NCBI GenBank assembly: GCA_963717125.1
Contig: CAVQVG010000014.1
Location: 124,001 to 188,000, forward strand
DNA from: RYN-230 sp963717125
GTDB taxonomy: Bacteria; Actinomycetota; Actinomycetes; Streptosporangiales; Streptosporangiaceae
Reading direction: 5' to 3'
DNA length: 64,000 nt
Shown: piece by piece, positions 46,150 through 54,644 of the stretch
How positions within the stretch are numbered: position 1 is the stretch's first letter
Layout: every line of letters starts with the position of its first letter
Notes under the pieces: generated by a model
What the model saw: the letters and a program-made list of their open reading frames with translations, nothing else
Databases searched by the model: none
What the model was told of the DNA's origin: nothing
Program-made: the position numbers and the translations under genes

Positions 46150-46185
46150 GTGCCGGGGCCGGCCCCGCCCGGCCGGTCCCGGCAC
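46150..46185 (+). terminator. Terminator hairpin after SSS symporter
   Basis: GTGCCGGGGCCGGCC pairs with GGCCGGTCCCGGCAC (15 bp with one G-T wobble) around a 6-nt loop, 7 nt after the symporter stop. No T tract is present. Confidence 0.7.
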
Positions 46186-46246
46186 CACTCAAGCCACCGC
46201 CAAGGCCACCCAGGCCGCGTGAGCTACTAGCTGGTAACCTCGCGGC

Positions 46247-47956
46247 ATGACTGAGCCGAACCCGGGGCCGGCCCGGCACGGCGGCACGCTGGCCCTGGCC
46301 GCGGCCCGCGCGCACGGCGTAGCGGCCATGTTCACCCTGTCCGGCGGCCACGTGTTCCCGCTGTACGACGCGGCGACCCGCGCCGAGCCGCCGATGCGGC
46401 TGGTCAACGTGCGGCACGAACAGAGCGCCGTGTTCGCCGCCGAGGCCACCGCCCGGCTGGCCCGCTCCCCCGGCCTGGCCGTGCTCACCGCCGGGCCCGG
46501 GGTGACCAACGGGGTGAGCGCCATCACGACCGCGCACTTCAACGGGTCACCGGTGGTGATCCTGGGCGGCCGCGCCCCGGACTACCGCTGGGGTTCCGGC
46601 AGCCTGCAGGAGTTCGACCACCCGGAACTTCTCCGCCCGATCACCAAGCGGGCCTGGACCGAGCACGAGACGGCCAAGATCGGCGCCGGGGTAACGGAGG
46701 CGTTCCGGCTGGCCAGCACGCCGCACCGGGGGCCGGTCTTCGTGGACATCGCGCTGGAGGCCCTGTTCGGCCCGGCCTCCGCCGGGCCAGACCGCACCGG
46801 GCCAGACCGCACCGGGGCAGCGGAGACCGCCGCGGCGCCGGCCGGGCCCGGATCCGGCGACCCGGCCGCCACGGCGCGGATCGCCGGCCTGCTGGCCGCG
46901 GCCCGGCGCCCGGTGCTGGTGCTCGGCTCGGACGTCTGGGCGGGCCGCGCCGAGCAGGCGGCCCGGACCGCGGCCGAGGAACTCCGGCTCCCGGTGGTCG
47001 CCAACGGGCAGGGCCGCGGCATCCTGCCGGCCGGCCACGAACTGCTGGTCACGCGGGCCCGGGCCGCCGCGTTCCGGCAGGCGGACCTGGTCGTGGTGGC
47101 CGGCACGCGGCTGGACTTCCGGCTCGGCTACGGCGCCTTCGGCGGGGCCGACGGGGCCGCACCGGCCGCCGTCGTGCACGTCGTGGACGCCCCCGACCAG
47201 GTGGCCGGGCACTGCCCGCTGGCCGCGTCGTACGCCGGTGACCTGGCCGCGTTCTTCGACGGCCTGATCGGCCCGGCCAACTGGCCGGCCCGGCCGGCCC
47301 GGCTGCCCTGGGAGGACGACTGGCTGCCCCGGCTCAGCGCGGCGGCGGCCGCCGCGGTGGCCGCCGACAGCGCGCTGCTGACCAGCGCGGCCAGCCCGAT
47401 CCACCCGATGCGCATCTACGGTGAACTGGCCCAGTTCCTGGACGACGACGCGGTGGTGATCGGTGACGGCGGGGACTTCGTGTCCTACGCGGGCAAGTAC
47501 ATCGAGCCGAAGCGGCCGGGCGGCTGGCTCGACCCCGGCCCGTACGGCTGCCTGGGCACCGGGCTCGGCTATGCCATCGGCGCGCGGATCAGCCGGCCCA
47601 CGGCCCAGATCGTGCTGCTGCTCGGGGACGGCGCGGCCGGGTTCTCGCTGATGGATGTGGACAGCCTGGTCCGGCACCGGCTGCCGGTCGTGATGATCTG
47701 CGGCAACAACGGGATCTGGGGCCTGGAAAAGCACCCTATGCAGGCGCTCTACGGTTACGACGTGGCCGCCGACCTGCAGCCGCAGTGCCGGTACGACGAC
47801 GTGGTCCGCGCGCTGGGCGGGGCGGGCGAGCTGGTCACCGAGCCGGAGGGCATCGCCCCGGCGCTGGACCGGGCGTTCCGCTCCGGGGTGCCGTACCTGG
47901 TCAACGTGATCACCGACCCGGTGGACGCCTACCCGCGCTCCACCACCGGCATCTGA
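46247..47956 (+). CDS. ThDP-dependent enzyme, acetolactate-synthase/oxalyl-CoA-decarboxylase-like
   Basis: A 569-residue three-domain ThDP enzyme: N-terminal Pyr domain with the catalytic Glu in LVNVRHEQSAVFAAEATARL; central domain VLVLGSDVWAGRAEQAARTAA; C-terminal PP domain with GDGAAGFSLMDVDSLVRHRLPVVMICGNN, the Mg-ThDP motif (GDG...NN). No FAD-binding features of true acetolactate synthase are obvious and no small subunit lies nearby, so the reaction is unassigned. An in-frame 15-bp repeat (Gly-Pro-Asp-Arg-Thr, 46784-46813) sits in the linker near residue 180. ATG start 104 nt after the symporter. Confidence 0.85.
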   Translation: MTEPNPGPARHGGTLALAAARAHGVAAMFTLSGGHVFPLYDAATRAEPPMRLVNVRHEQSAVFAAEATARLARSPGLAVLTAGPGVTNGVSAITTAHFNGSPVVILGGRAPDYRWGSGSLQEFDHPELLRPITKRAWTEHETAKIGAGVTEAFRLASTPHRGPVFVDIALEALFGPASAGPDRTGPDRTGAAETAAAPAGPGSGDPAATARIAGLLAAARRPVLVLGSDVWAGRAEQAARTAAEELRLPVVANGQGRGILPAGHELLVTRARAAAFRQADLVVVAGTRLDFRLGYGAFGGADGAAPAAVVHVVDAPDQVAGHCPLAASYAGDLAAFFDGLIGPANWPARPARLPWEDDWLPRLSAAAAAAVAADSALLTSAASPIHPMRIYGELAQFLDDDAVVIGDGGDFVSYAGKYIEPKRPGGWLDPGPYGCLGTGLGYAIGARISRPTAQIVLLLGDGAAGFSLMDVDSLVRHRLPVVMICGNNGIWGLEKHPMQALYGYDVAADLQPQCRYDDVVRALGGAGELVTEPEGIAPALDRAFRSGVPYLVNVITDPVDAYPRSTTGI

Positions 47957-47979
47957 CCGCGCCGGGCCACCACCCGCGG

Positions 47980-48192
47980 CTACTGGATGATGGCGATCAG
48001 GTCGCCTTCCTGGACCACGTCGCCCTCGGCCACAGCCAGCTTGGTGACCGTGCCGGGCTCCTCTGCCAGCACCGGGATCTCCATCTTCATCGACTCGAGG
48101 ATGACCAGGGTGGCGCCCTCGGAGACGTGCTCGCCCTCGGCTGTGACGACCTTCCAGACGTTAGCTACCATCTCGGCGCGAACCTCGGCCAC
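47980..48192 (-). CDS. Biotin/lipoyl attachment domain protein (biotin carboxyl carrier)
   Basis: A 70-residue carrier consisting of one biotinyl domain: the ESMKMEIPV motif places the biotinylated Lys at residue 36, and the flanking strands VWKVVTAEGEHVSEGATLVIL and GDVVQEGDLIAII complete the barrel. Shares a strand with the biotin carboxylase 64 nt upstream. GTG start matches the usual family opening. Works with a carboxyltransferase not present in the window. The bioY transporter nearby is consistent with biotin demand. Confidence 0.93.
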   Translation of the reverse strand: MAEVRAEMVANVWKVVTAEGEHVSEGATLVILESMKMEIPVLAEEPGTVTKLAVAEGDVVQEGDLIAIIQ

Positions 48193-48256
48193 GTGTCCGT
48201 CCTCTCCCTCGCCGGGCCGCCGCCCGGCACCCGGTCCCCATTGTGCTGGTTTGTGC

Positions 48257-49597
48257 TCAGGGACGCAGCCGGCTGACCACCGACGTGTCGTAGGCGCCGC
48301 TGCTGAACACCACGCTGTCCAGCAGGTCGGCGTGGAACGGCAGGTTGGTCTTGATCCCGCCGATCCGGAAGGACGCTACCGCGTCCCGGGCCCGGCGCAG
48401 CGCCTGGTCCCGGTCCGCGCCGTGCACGCACAGCTTGGCCAGCAGCGGATCGTAGAACGGGGTCACCTGGTTGCCGGCCGTGTACCCGGCATCCACCCGG
48501 ATGCCCGGCCCGGCCGGCTCGGCCCATTCGGTGATCGAGCCCGGGCTGGGCAGGAACCGGCGCGGGTCCTCCGCGTAGATCCGCAGCTCCAGCGCATGCC
48601 CGTGCGGCTGCACCGCGCCGGGCTGGAAGCTGACGCCGGCGCCCGCCGCGATCAGCAGTTGCTGCTCGACCAGGTCGATGCCGGTGACCAGCTCGGTGAT
48701 CGGGTGCTCGACCTGGAGCCGGGTGTTCATCTCCAGGAACATGAACTCGCCGGAGTGCACATCAAGCAGGAACTCGACCGTCCCGGCGCCCCGGTAGCCG
48801 ACCACCTCGCCGGCCCGGGCCGCGGCGGCCAGCAGCCGGGCGCGCAGCTCCGGGCCGACCCCGGGCGACGGGGTCTCCTCGGCCACCTTCTGGTGCCGCC
48901 GCTGCACCGAGCAGTCCCGCTCGCCGAGGGCCAGCACCTGGCCGCTGGCCAGCCCGAGGATCTGCACCTCGACGTGCCGGGCCGCGGTGACGTAGCGCTC
49001 CAGCAGGATGTCCGGGCGGCCGAAGAACCGCTCCGCGCGGGACCGGGCCGTCTCGAAGGCGGCCCGCAGCTCGGCGTCGTCGGCGGCGGCGCTCATCCCG
49101 ATCCCGCCGCCGCCCGCCGCGGCCTTGACCATGACCGGGTAGCCGATGACGGCCGCGGCGGACACCGCCGCGTCGGCGTCGGTCACCGGTTCGGCCGTGC
49201 CCGCGGCCACCGGCACCCCGGCCGCGGCCATCAGGTTCCGCGCGCTGATCTTGTCGCCCATCTGCTCGATGGCCGCCGGCGGCGGGCCCACCCAGGTCAG
49301 CCCCGCGGCCTCGACCCGCCGGGCGAAGTCCGCGTTCTCGGACAGGAACCCGTAGCCGGGATGGATGGCCTGGGCGCCAGTGCGCTGCGCCGCCTCGATG
49401 ATGGCCGCCTGGTCGAGGTAGCTGCGCACTGGGGGCGGCGGCCCGATCAGCACCGCCGCGTCCGCCTCCCGGACGAACGGCAGGTCCGCGTCGGCCTCGG
49501 AGTAGACAGCGACCGTCCGGATGCCCATCCGGCGCGCCGTGGCCAGCACCCGGCGGGCGATCTCGCCCCGGTTGGCGACCAGCAGCGATTCGATCAC
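48257..49597 (-). CDS. accC: Biotin carboxylase subunit (acetyl/propionyl-CoA carboxylase type)
   Basis: A 446-residue ATP-grasp enzyme that carboxylates biotin on the carrier protein. SLLVANRGEIARRVLATARRMG (N domain), HPGYGFLSENADFA, the glycine-rich VMVKAAAGGGGIGM, FLEMNTRLQVEHPITELVTGIDLV (metal and catalytic residues) and LELRIYAEDPRRFLPSPG are all intact. ATG start. Followed in the same direction by the small carrier, giving a two-gene biotin-carboxylation unit. Whether it serves fatty acid synthesis or acyl-CoA or other carboxylation cannot be read without its carboxyltransferase. Confidence 0.93.
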   Translation of the reverse strand: MIESLLVANRGEIARRVLATARRMGIRTVAVYSEADADLPFVREADAAVLIGPPPPVRSYLDQAAIIEAAQRTGAQAIHPGYGFLSENADFARRVEAAGLTWVGPPPAAIEQMGDKISARNLMAAAGVPVAAGTAEPVTDADAAVSAAAVIGYPVMVKAAAGGGGIGMSAAADDAELRAAFETARSRAERFFGRPDILLERYVTAARHVEVQILGLASGQVLALGERDCSVQRRHQKVAEETPSPGVGPELRARLLAAAARAGEVVGYRGAGTVEFLLDVHSGEFMFLEMNTRLQVEHPITELVTGIDLVEQQLLIAAGAGVSFQPGAVQPHGHALELRIYAEDPRRFLPSPGSITEWAEPAGPGIRVDAGYTAGNQVTPFYDPLLAKLCVHGADRDQALRRARDAVASFRIGGIKTNLPFHADLLDSVVFSSGAYDTSVVSRLRP

Positions 49598-49606
49598 CGG
49601 GGCAGC

Positions 49607-50890
49607 TTACCGGCGCCCCGGGTAGCAGCGGTCGGTGACCTTGCTCAGCGCCTCCACCACACCAGGGTCGTACTCGGCCGCGGTGTCCAGCCGGAGCCGT
49701 TCCAGCGCCGCCACCGACCGGTCCCGGTCCGCCGACCCACCGACCAGGTCGTCGAACGCGTTGGCCGCCCGGATGATCCGGCTGCCGACCGGCGGCTGGG
49801 CCGGCCCGCCGCGCCAGGGCAGGCTCTGGCAGCGGACGATCTCGGCCACCTGGTCGAGCACCCCGGCCTGCTCGATGACGCTGGCGCCCAGGCCGGCGAT
49901 GCGCCGCTGGTCCTCCGGTGAGGCCAGCACGGTGGCGCCGCCCGGGATCGGCTGGGCCAGGGAGAGCTGGCCGATGTCGTGCATCAGCGCCGCGTATTCG
50001 AGGTGCAGCAGTTCCGGCTCGCTCATGCCGAGTTCCCGGCCGACCGCGACGGCGAGCCGGCCCACCCGGTGCGAGTGCCCGTCCTCCACGTAGCCGCCGA
50101 CCTCGGTGACCCGGGCCAGCGCGGCCACCGTCTGCAGGTAGGTGGACCGGATCCCGGCGTACCGGCGGAACGCGGTCTGGGTGACCAGCAGCGGCGCGAT
50201 CAGCAGGGCCAGCGCCACCAGCCCCATCGCCTCGGCGGCCAGGGCGATCAGCACCGCGCAGGCGCCGACCGCGGCGCCCAGCGGCAGCTGGATTCGCAGT
50301 TCGTCGGACAGCGACACACCGAACCTGGCCCGCAGCGCGTCGGCCCTGATCAGCGCCCTGATCGCGCATTCGGCGCACCAGCCCGCCACGATCAGCACCA
50401 GCATGACCGCGACGCTCAGCCACACGTGCCGGTCGATGATCTCCAGGTTGGCGATCGGCCGGAAGGCGATGGCCACGAACGCCACCGCCAGCAGCCGGCT
50501 GGCCATGCCGGCCATCCCAGCCGGACGGCCGGCCGCCAGGTGCGGCAGCGCCCCGACGATCATGCCGACCGCGGTGACGGCGGCCACCTGGAGCGCGGGC
50601 GCCGTGGCCGGCGCGGTCCCGACCCGAAGCAGCAGCGCGTAGCCCAGCGCGCCGGCGCTGCCGATCGGCGCCGCCTCCCGGTCCCCGGGCAGCGACAGCC
50701 GGAGCAGCTCGCCCAGCGCGATCAGCGCACCGAACGCCAGTGCGGTGCGCGGCTGCACCAGGCCCGCCGCGGCCGTCTGGGCAACCGCGGCGACCAGCAG
50801 CACGCCCGCCGCCGCCACCAGCAGCAGCTGCCCGGAATCCATCGACTGCCAGGCCGTCTGCCGGGCGAGATGATGCCGCTGGCTGGTCAC
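49607..50890 (-). CDS. Membrane HD-domain protein, degenerate HD-GYP
   Basis: A 427-residue protein with about six to seven N-terminal spans (residues 25-230) and a C-terminal HD domain: HSHRVGRLAVAVGRELGMSEPEL and AALMHDIGQLSL keep the first His and the HD pair. Downstream, the HHE and GYP elements of c-di-GMP phosphodiesterases are replaced by VRCQSLPWRGGP, so classical activity is doubtful. GTG start 11 nt after the intact HD-GYP gene, with GAGGGA upstream, indicating cotranscription. It may act as a regulatory or binding partner of its neighbour; inference. Confidence 0.83.
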   Translation of the reverse strand: MTSQRHHLARQTAWQSMDSGQLLLVAAAGVLLVAAVAQTAAAGLVQPRTALAFGALIALGELLRLSLPGDREAAPIGSAGALGYALLLRVGTAPATAPALQVAAVTAVGMIVGALPHLAAGRPAGMAGMASRLLAVAFVAIAFRPIANLEIIDRHVWLSVAVMLVLIVAGWCAECAIRALIRADALRARFGVSLSDELRIQLPLGAAVGACAVLIALAAEAMGLVALALLIAPLLVTQTAFRRYAGIRSTYLQTVAALARVTEVGGYVEDGHSHRVGRLAVAVGRELGMSEPELLHLEYAALMHDIGQLSLAQPIPGGATVLASPEDQRRIAGLGASVIEQAGVLDQVAEIVRCQSLPWRGGPAQPPVGSRIIRAANAFDDLVGGSADRDRSVAALERLRLDTAAEYDPGVVEALSKVTDRCYPGRR

Positions 50891-50901
50891 GGCTGGGTCC
50901 C

Positions 50902-52275
50902 TCAGCGGCTCTCGACGACGCGGAGCGGCGCGGTCGGGTCGTCGTGGTCCTGGGCCTCGACCACGCCGCTGAACCCGGCGGGCGGGCGCCCCGGCTGGCT
51001 TTCCCAGCCGTGCCGGCGCAGCGCGGTGATGAACGCCTCCACCAGCACGGGGTCGAACTGCGTGCCGGCCCACTTGCGCAGCTCGGCGACGGCCTCCCCG
51101 ATCCCCCGGGCGCCCCGGTAGGACCGGGCCGAGGTCATCGAGTCGAACGCGTCCGCGACCGCGATCACCCGGGCGAACTCCGGGATCTCGTCACCGGCCA
51201 GCCCCATCGGGTAGCCCTGGCCGTCTATCCGTTCGTGGTGGTGCATGATGCCGTCCAGCGCCTCGGTGAGGAAGCCGATCTGCCGGACGATCTCCAGGCC
51301 ACGCATCGGGTGCAGCTGGATGGCCGCGATTTCTTCCTCGGTGAGCGGGCCGGTCTTCTGCAGCACCCTGGTCGGCACGCCAAGCTTGCCCACGTCGTGC
51401 AGCATGCCGGCGTACCTGATGGCGGCGACCCGTTCCGCCCCCATGCCGATTTCGCGGGCCAGCATGGTGGCGCCCCGGGAGACCCGCTCGCTGTGCCCCC
51501 GGGTGTAGAAATCCTTGGTCTCCACCGCCTGGCAGAGCGCGGCCATGGTGGCCGAGTAGGCGCCCTCCTGGGCGGCGAACTGCCCCATGGCCCAGCGAGC
51601 CACGAACAGCGGGATGAGGACGAGGACGGCCGCGAACGCACCGACCAGATCCCACAGCGCCGCGATGAGCAGGCCCAGCGTGGCGTAGCCCAGGTCGGAC
51701 ACGAGCAGCAGCGGCAGGTGCAGGTCCAGCCGCCCGCGCGGCGGGGTCGACCCGGCCGGGGGCAGCAGCAGCAGCATGCCCCAGAGCAGGCCGTGGTTCA
51801 CCGCGACGTGCACGGCCGCCGCCACCGCGAACGGCAGGATGACGGCCGGGAACCAGCTCGGCCGGGGCACTCCGAGATGGCCGCCCAGGGCCAGGTACGC
51901 CTCGCCCGCCGCGAACGCGCTCAGCGCGTTCATCGCCCCATTGAAGGCCCGCTCGCGCAGCCCGCCGCGGCGCAGGCTGAACAGGGACATGGCGCCGACC
52001 GCCGCCGCGCCGCCCGGGCCGAGCAGGACCACCGCGGCGAGCGCGGCCGAGGAACTCGGCGACCAGGCGGACTGCCGCGAGGTGAGGGTGGCTGGCGTAG
52101 AGTCACAGATCAGGTACAGAATGGCCAGCACCAGCAGAATCTGGGCCATCTGGGGGGTCATATCCCAGTCCATGTCCCAGTCCAGATCGGGCAGCAGCAC
52201 ATGGACGAACATGGAGGCGGCGGCCAGCACGACGATGGCCATGTAAAGCCAGGCAGCACGCGAGAGCTTCGGCAC
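50902..52275 (-). CDS. Membrane HD-GYP domain protein
   Basis: A 457-residue protein. Eight or so hydrophobic segments (1-225, MASE-like sensor region) lead to the HD-GYP domain: HSERVSRGATMLAREIGMGAE, AGMLHDVGKLGVP, IQLHPMRGLEIV, IMHHHERIDGQGYPMGL and VIAVADAFDSMTSARSY, with all metal ligands and the GYP triplet present. Such proteins hydrolyse c-di-GMP, although actinobacterial members can act on other nucleotides. GTG start. The C-terminal 40 residues are disordered. Upstream 200 bp separate it from rsrA. Confidence 0.9.
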   Translation of the reverse strand: MPKLSRAAWLYMAIVVLAAASMFVHVLLPDLDWDMDWDMTPQMAQILLVLAILYLICDSTPATLTSRQSAWSPSSSAALAAVVLLGPGGAAAVGAMSLFSLRRGGLRERAFNGAMNALSAFAAGEAYLALGGHLGVPRPSWFPAVILPFAVAAAVHVAVNHGLLWGMLLLLPPAGSTPPRGRLDLHLPLLLVSDLGYATLGLLIAALWDLVGAFAAVLVLIPLFVARWAMGQFAAQEGAYSATMAALCQAVETKDFYTRGHSERVSRGATMLAREIGMGAERVAAIRYAGMLHDVGKLGVPTRVLQKTGPLTEEEIAAIQLHPMRGLEIVRQIGFLTEALDGIMHHHERIDGQGYPMGLAGDEIPEFARVIAVADAFDSMTSARSYRGARGIGEAVAELRKWAGTQFDPVLVEAFITALRRHGWESQPGRPPAGFSGVVEAQDHDDPTAPLRVVESR

Positions 52276-52476
52276 GCTCCCCCCTCGCAGTCAGTCCGGC
52301 CGGCAATGGCCCTGCCGACCGGACTCGTTCGCCACTCAGGGTAACGCCATCACCGCTATTCGCGTAGCCCTCATGACCGATATCTACAATCAGTAGAAAC
52401 CAGGGACAGAGAGTGACACTCTTTTTGGCCGCGATTGGCTGCGGGCAAATAGGGTCATCAGCCGCGAGTGCGGCGA

Positions 52477-52773
52477 TTACTCAACGGGCGTCTGCGCGGG
52501 TAACTCGGTGATCTCGATGGTGGCCCGGACCTCCTGGATCCGGGTTAGCACTTTGATCCGCAGATCCTGGGGTACCGCGTCGTGGCCGCAGTGCTTGTGC
52601 ACCAGCCGCTTGACCGCCTCTTCCAGGCCGTACTCGCGCAGACATGGGCCACACTCGTCGAGATGCTGCCGGATCTGCGCCTTGCCGACGTCGCCCAGCT
52701 CCCCGTCCAGGTAGGAGTAGACGCGGTCCAGCACTTCGCTACATGGGGTCTCGTGTGGCTTGCCACAACTCAT
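52477..52773 (-). CDS. rsrA: Zinc-binding anti-sigma factor RsrA
   Basis: A 98-residue redox-sensing anti-sigma factor that holds SigR inactive while Zn-bound and reduced; disulphide stress releases it. Key residues match the Streptomyces numbering: Cys3, Cys11, His37, Cys41, Cys44 (HLDECGPC) and Cys62. ATG overlaps the sigR stop by 4 bp, so the two are translated together. The HxxxCxxC core is the defining ZAS motif. Confidence 0.95.
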   Translation of the reverse strand: MSCGKPHETPCSEVLDRVYSYLDGELGDVGKAQIRQHLDECGPCLREYGLEEAVKRLVHKHCGHDAVPQDLRIKVLTRIQEVRATIEITELPAQTPVE

Positions 52774-53411
52774 GACCTGTCCGCCCCCAGTTCGCCGTTC
52801 GCCTGGGAAGCCTGCTCCTGTGGAGCCGGTCCGGTCGGGTTAAGGCCGCGATCAGCCGCGTAGTCCTGCAGCATCTCGCGTAGTTGCCGGCGCCCGCGGT
52901 GCAGCCGCGACATCACCGTGCCGATCGGCGTGCCCATGATGTCGGCGATTTCCTTGTACGCGAAGCCTTCCACGTCGGCGAGGTAGACCGCGATACGGAA
53001 CTCCTCGGGCAGCGCCTGCAACGCGGTCTTGATATCGGAGTCCGGCAGCCGCTCCAGGGCTTCCGCCTCCGCCGACTTCAGCCCGGACGAGGTATGCGAG
53101 GCGGCCCTGGCCAGCTGCCAGTCCTCGACCTCCTCGGCCCCGGACCGCTGCGGCTCCCGCTGCTTCTTACGGTAGCTGTTGATGAACGTGTTGGTCAGGA
53201 TGCGGAACAGCCAGGCCTTCAGGTTGGTCCCGGGCTGGAACTGGTGGAACGACGCGTACGCCTTCGCGAACGTCTCCTGGACCAGGTCTTCGGCATCCGC
53301 CGGGTTCCGCGTCATCCGCAGCCCAGCCGAGTAGAGCTGATCCAGGTAAGGCAGCACGTCTTGCTCGAAGCGCTCGCTTCGCTGCTCGAGTGTTTCGGTT
53401 ACCGGACCCAC
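52770..53411 (-). CDS. sigR: ECF RNA polymerase sigma factor SigR
   Basis: A 213-residue ECF sigma factor controlling thiol and disulphide stress genes (mycothiol, thioredoxin). Region 2 is LRMTRNPADAEDLVQETFAKAYASFHQFQPGTNLKAWLFRIL; region 4 is LPEEFRIAVYLADVEGFAYKEIADIMGTPIGTVMSRLHRGRRQL. The GTG giving VGPVTETLEQ is chosen by family comparison. The frame stays open upstream to an ATG at 53480 (MPGDVSSRAYADDF), which could give a longer form like the unstable SigR' of Streptomyces. RsrA is coupled downstream. Confidence 0.93.
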   Translation of the reverse strand: MGPVTETLEQRSERFEQDVLPYLDQLYSAGLRMTRNPADAEDLVQETFAKAYASFHQFQPGTNLKAWLFRILTNTFINSYRKKQREPQRSGAEEVEDWQLARAASHTSSGLKSAEAEALERLPDSDIKTALQALPEEFRIAVYLADVEGFAYKEIADIMGTPIGTVMSRLHRGRRQLREMLQDYAADRGLNPTGPAPQEQASQANGELGADRS

Positions 53412-53630
53412 CCCCTCGGAGATCTCCGGTATCGGCCGGAAGTCATCAGCGTATGCGCGGGAGGATACATCCCCGGGCATGGCCGGCTCGAAGCGAGGCA
53501 GCAAGAGAGGATTGGCGCGGGGTGCGCAGTCGGCTACAACCACGCCGTGTGCAACAGGCCGCCCACCGGCTTCATTCCGCGCCTGGACCTGGGACCTGGC
53601 CATCAGGTCAGGTGAGGGTGGCACGCGGCG

Positions 53631-53643
53631 GGGAACATTTCCC
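53631..53643. promoter_or_regulatory. GGGAA/TTCCC dyad between sigR and methyltransferase
   Basis: GGGAACATTTCCC is an imperfect inverted repeat in the divergent region. It resembles the GGGAA-type -35 of SigR promoters on both strands, but no -10 GTT at 18 nt is present, so this is only a candidate. Confidence 0.3.
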
Positions 53644-53704
53644 AGGGAGGGACTGCGCGGGCATCCGGCGCGGCACTACGACACCGCCCGCGCGGGATGG
53701 AGTC

Positions 53705-54586
53705 ATGGTGGCGGCACGTTCGACCAGCCCGCTCGCTGTTCTCGGTTCCGGCTCACTCACGGCCTACTGGCGATTCCAGCGCGCCGTCGCGGCGGCCCAG
53801 CTACAAGCCTGGCTGCCGCCCCGGGGGCGGATCCTGCTGGACATCTCCGGCCCGCAGTCCAGCGGCGCGGCCCAGGCCGCCGCGGCAGGGTACAAGGTCA
53901 TCCGCGTCGTCAGCGGCCTTCCCCCACCGGCTCCCCTCGCCGGGGAGGCGGGGCCCGCCGGAGGCGGGTTCCCGCCCAGCCGACGTTCGGCGCGAAGCGG
54001 CAATCGGGGGCCAGGGGTAGTCCCCCGGGGGAACACAGCGGGAGGGCGTCCCCCCGGGCCAATACAACCTATTCTGGCCGATCCGGCCCGGCTGTCCTTC
54101 CTGGCCGACGGCACCGTCGACGGGGTGATCGCGGAGGACAGCGCGCTGTCCACGAACCTGATGGCGGAGGACATCGCGGCCGAGATCAGCCGGGTGCTGC
54201 GGCCCGGGGGCCAACTGCTGGCCTGCGTGGACTCGCTCGTCCTCGGCATGTCCATCCTGGCCGAGCAGCATCACTGGGCCGAGCTGACCGACCTGCCGCA
54301 GGCCGAGGTGGTGCTGATCCCCTGGCCGGACGGCCGGATCACCCGGTGTTTCGGCCCCGAGCAGCTCAGCGACCTGCTCGCCGAGGCGGGGCTCGAGGTC
54401 AGCTGGATCCGCCCGCGCACCGTGCTGTCCCCGTCCATGGTGGATCACGTGCTGCGCCGGGAACCGGGCGCCATCATGCGCCTGGTCCGCGCCGAGATCG
54501 CGGCCGGCCGGGAGGAATCGCCCGCGGCCGGCGGCAGCGGCTCCTTCGGCATGTACCTGCTGGTCGCGGCCCGCAAGCCCAGCTAA
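53705..54586 (+). CDS. Class I SAM-dependent methyltransferase-like protein with in-frame repeat insertion
   Basis: A 293-residue protein. RGRILLDISGP (about 40-50) is the first strand of the Rossmann core; ISRVLRPGGQLLACV is motif III; the C-terminal half (FGPEQLSDLLAEAGLEVSWI, SGSFGMYLLVAARKPS) is normal. Between GYKVIRVVSG and ILADPARLSFL lie about 49 Gly/Pro/Arg-rich residues (about 71-119) unlike any methyltransferase, encoded by a copy of the hairpin repeat (53936-54060) that keeps the frame. The glycine-rich motif I itself looks atypical. ATG start. Divergent from sigR; substrate unknown. Could be inactive. Confidence 0.75.
   Translation: MVAARSTSPLAVLGSGSLTAYWRFQRAVAAAQLQAWLPPRGRILLDISGPQSSGAAQAAAAGYKVIRVVSGLPPPAPLAGEAGPAGGGFPPSRRSARSGNRGPGVVPRGNTAGGRPPGPIQPILADPARLSFLADGTVDGVIAEDSALSTNLMAEDIAAEISRVLRPGGQLLACVDSLVLGMSILAEQHHWAELTDLPQAEVVLIPWPDGRITRCFGPEQLSDLLAEAGLEVSWIRPRTVLSPSMVDHVLRREPGAIMRLVRAEIAAGREESPAAGGSGSFGMYLLVAARKPS
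53936..54060. repeat. Intragenic copy of the hairpin repeat (inverted)
   Basis: The 50 nt at 53936-53985 are, in reverse complement, the same length as and about 88% identical to the unit at 7437-7486, keeping the 6-bp middle stem and gaining a C-G pair in the inner stem. The adjoining 75 nt match the linker (CGCTTCGCGCCGAA, CCCCGATTGCC) and end in the G-run corresponding to the small hairpin, with about 35 extra nt. It lies within the methyltransferase reading frame. Confidence 0.85.
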
Positions 54587-54644
54587 CGCCGGTCGTCGGC
54601 CAACGTCGCGGGCCACCTGGGCCGGATACGGCTCCGGACAGGCG

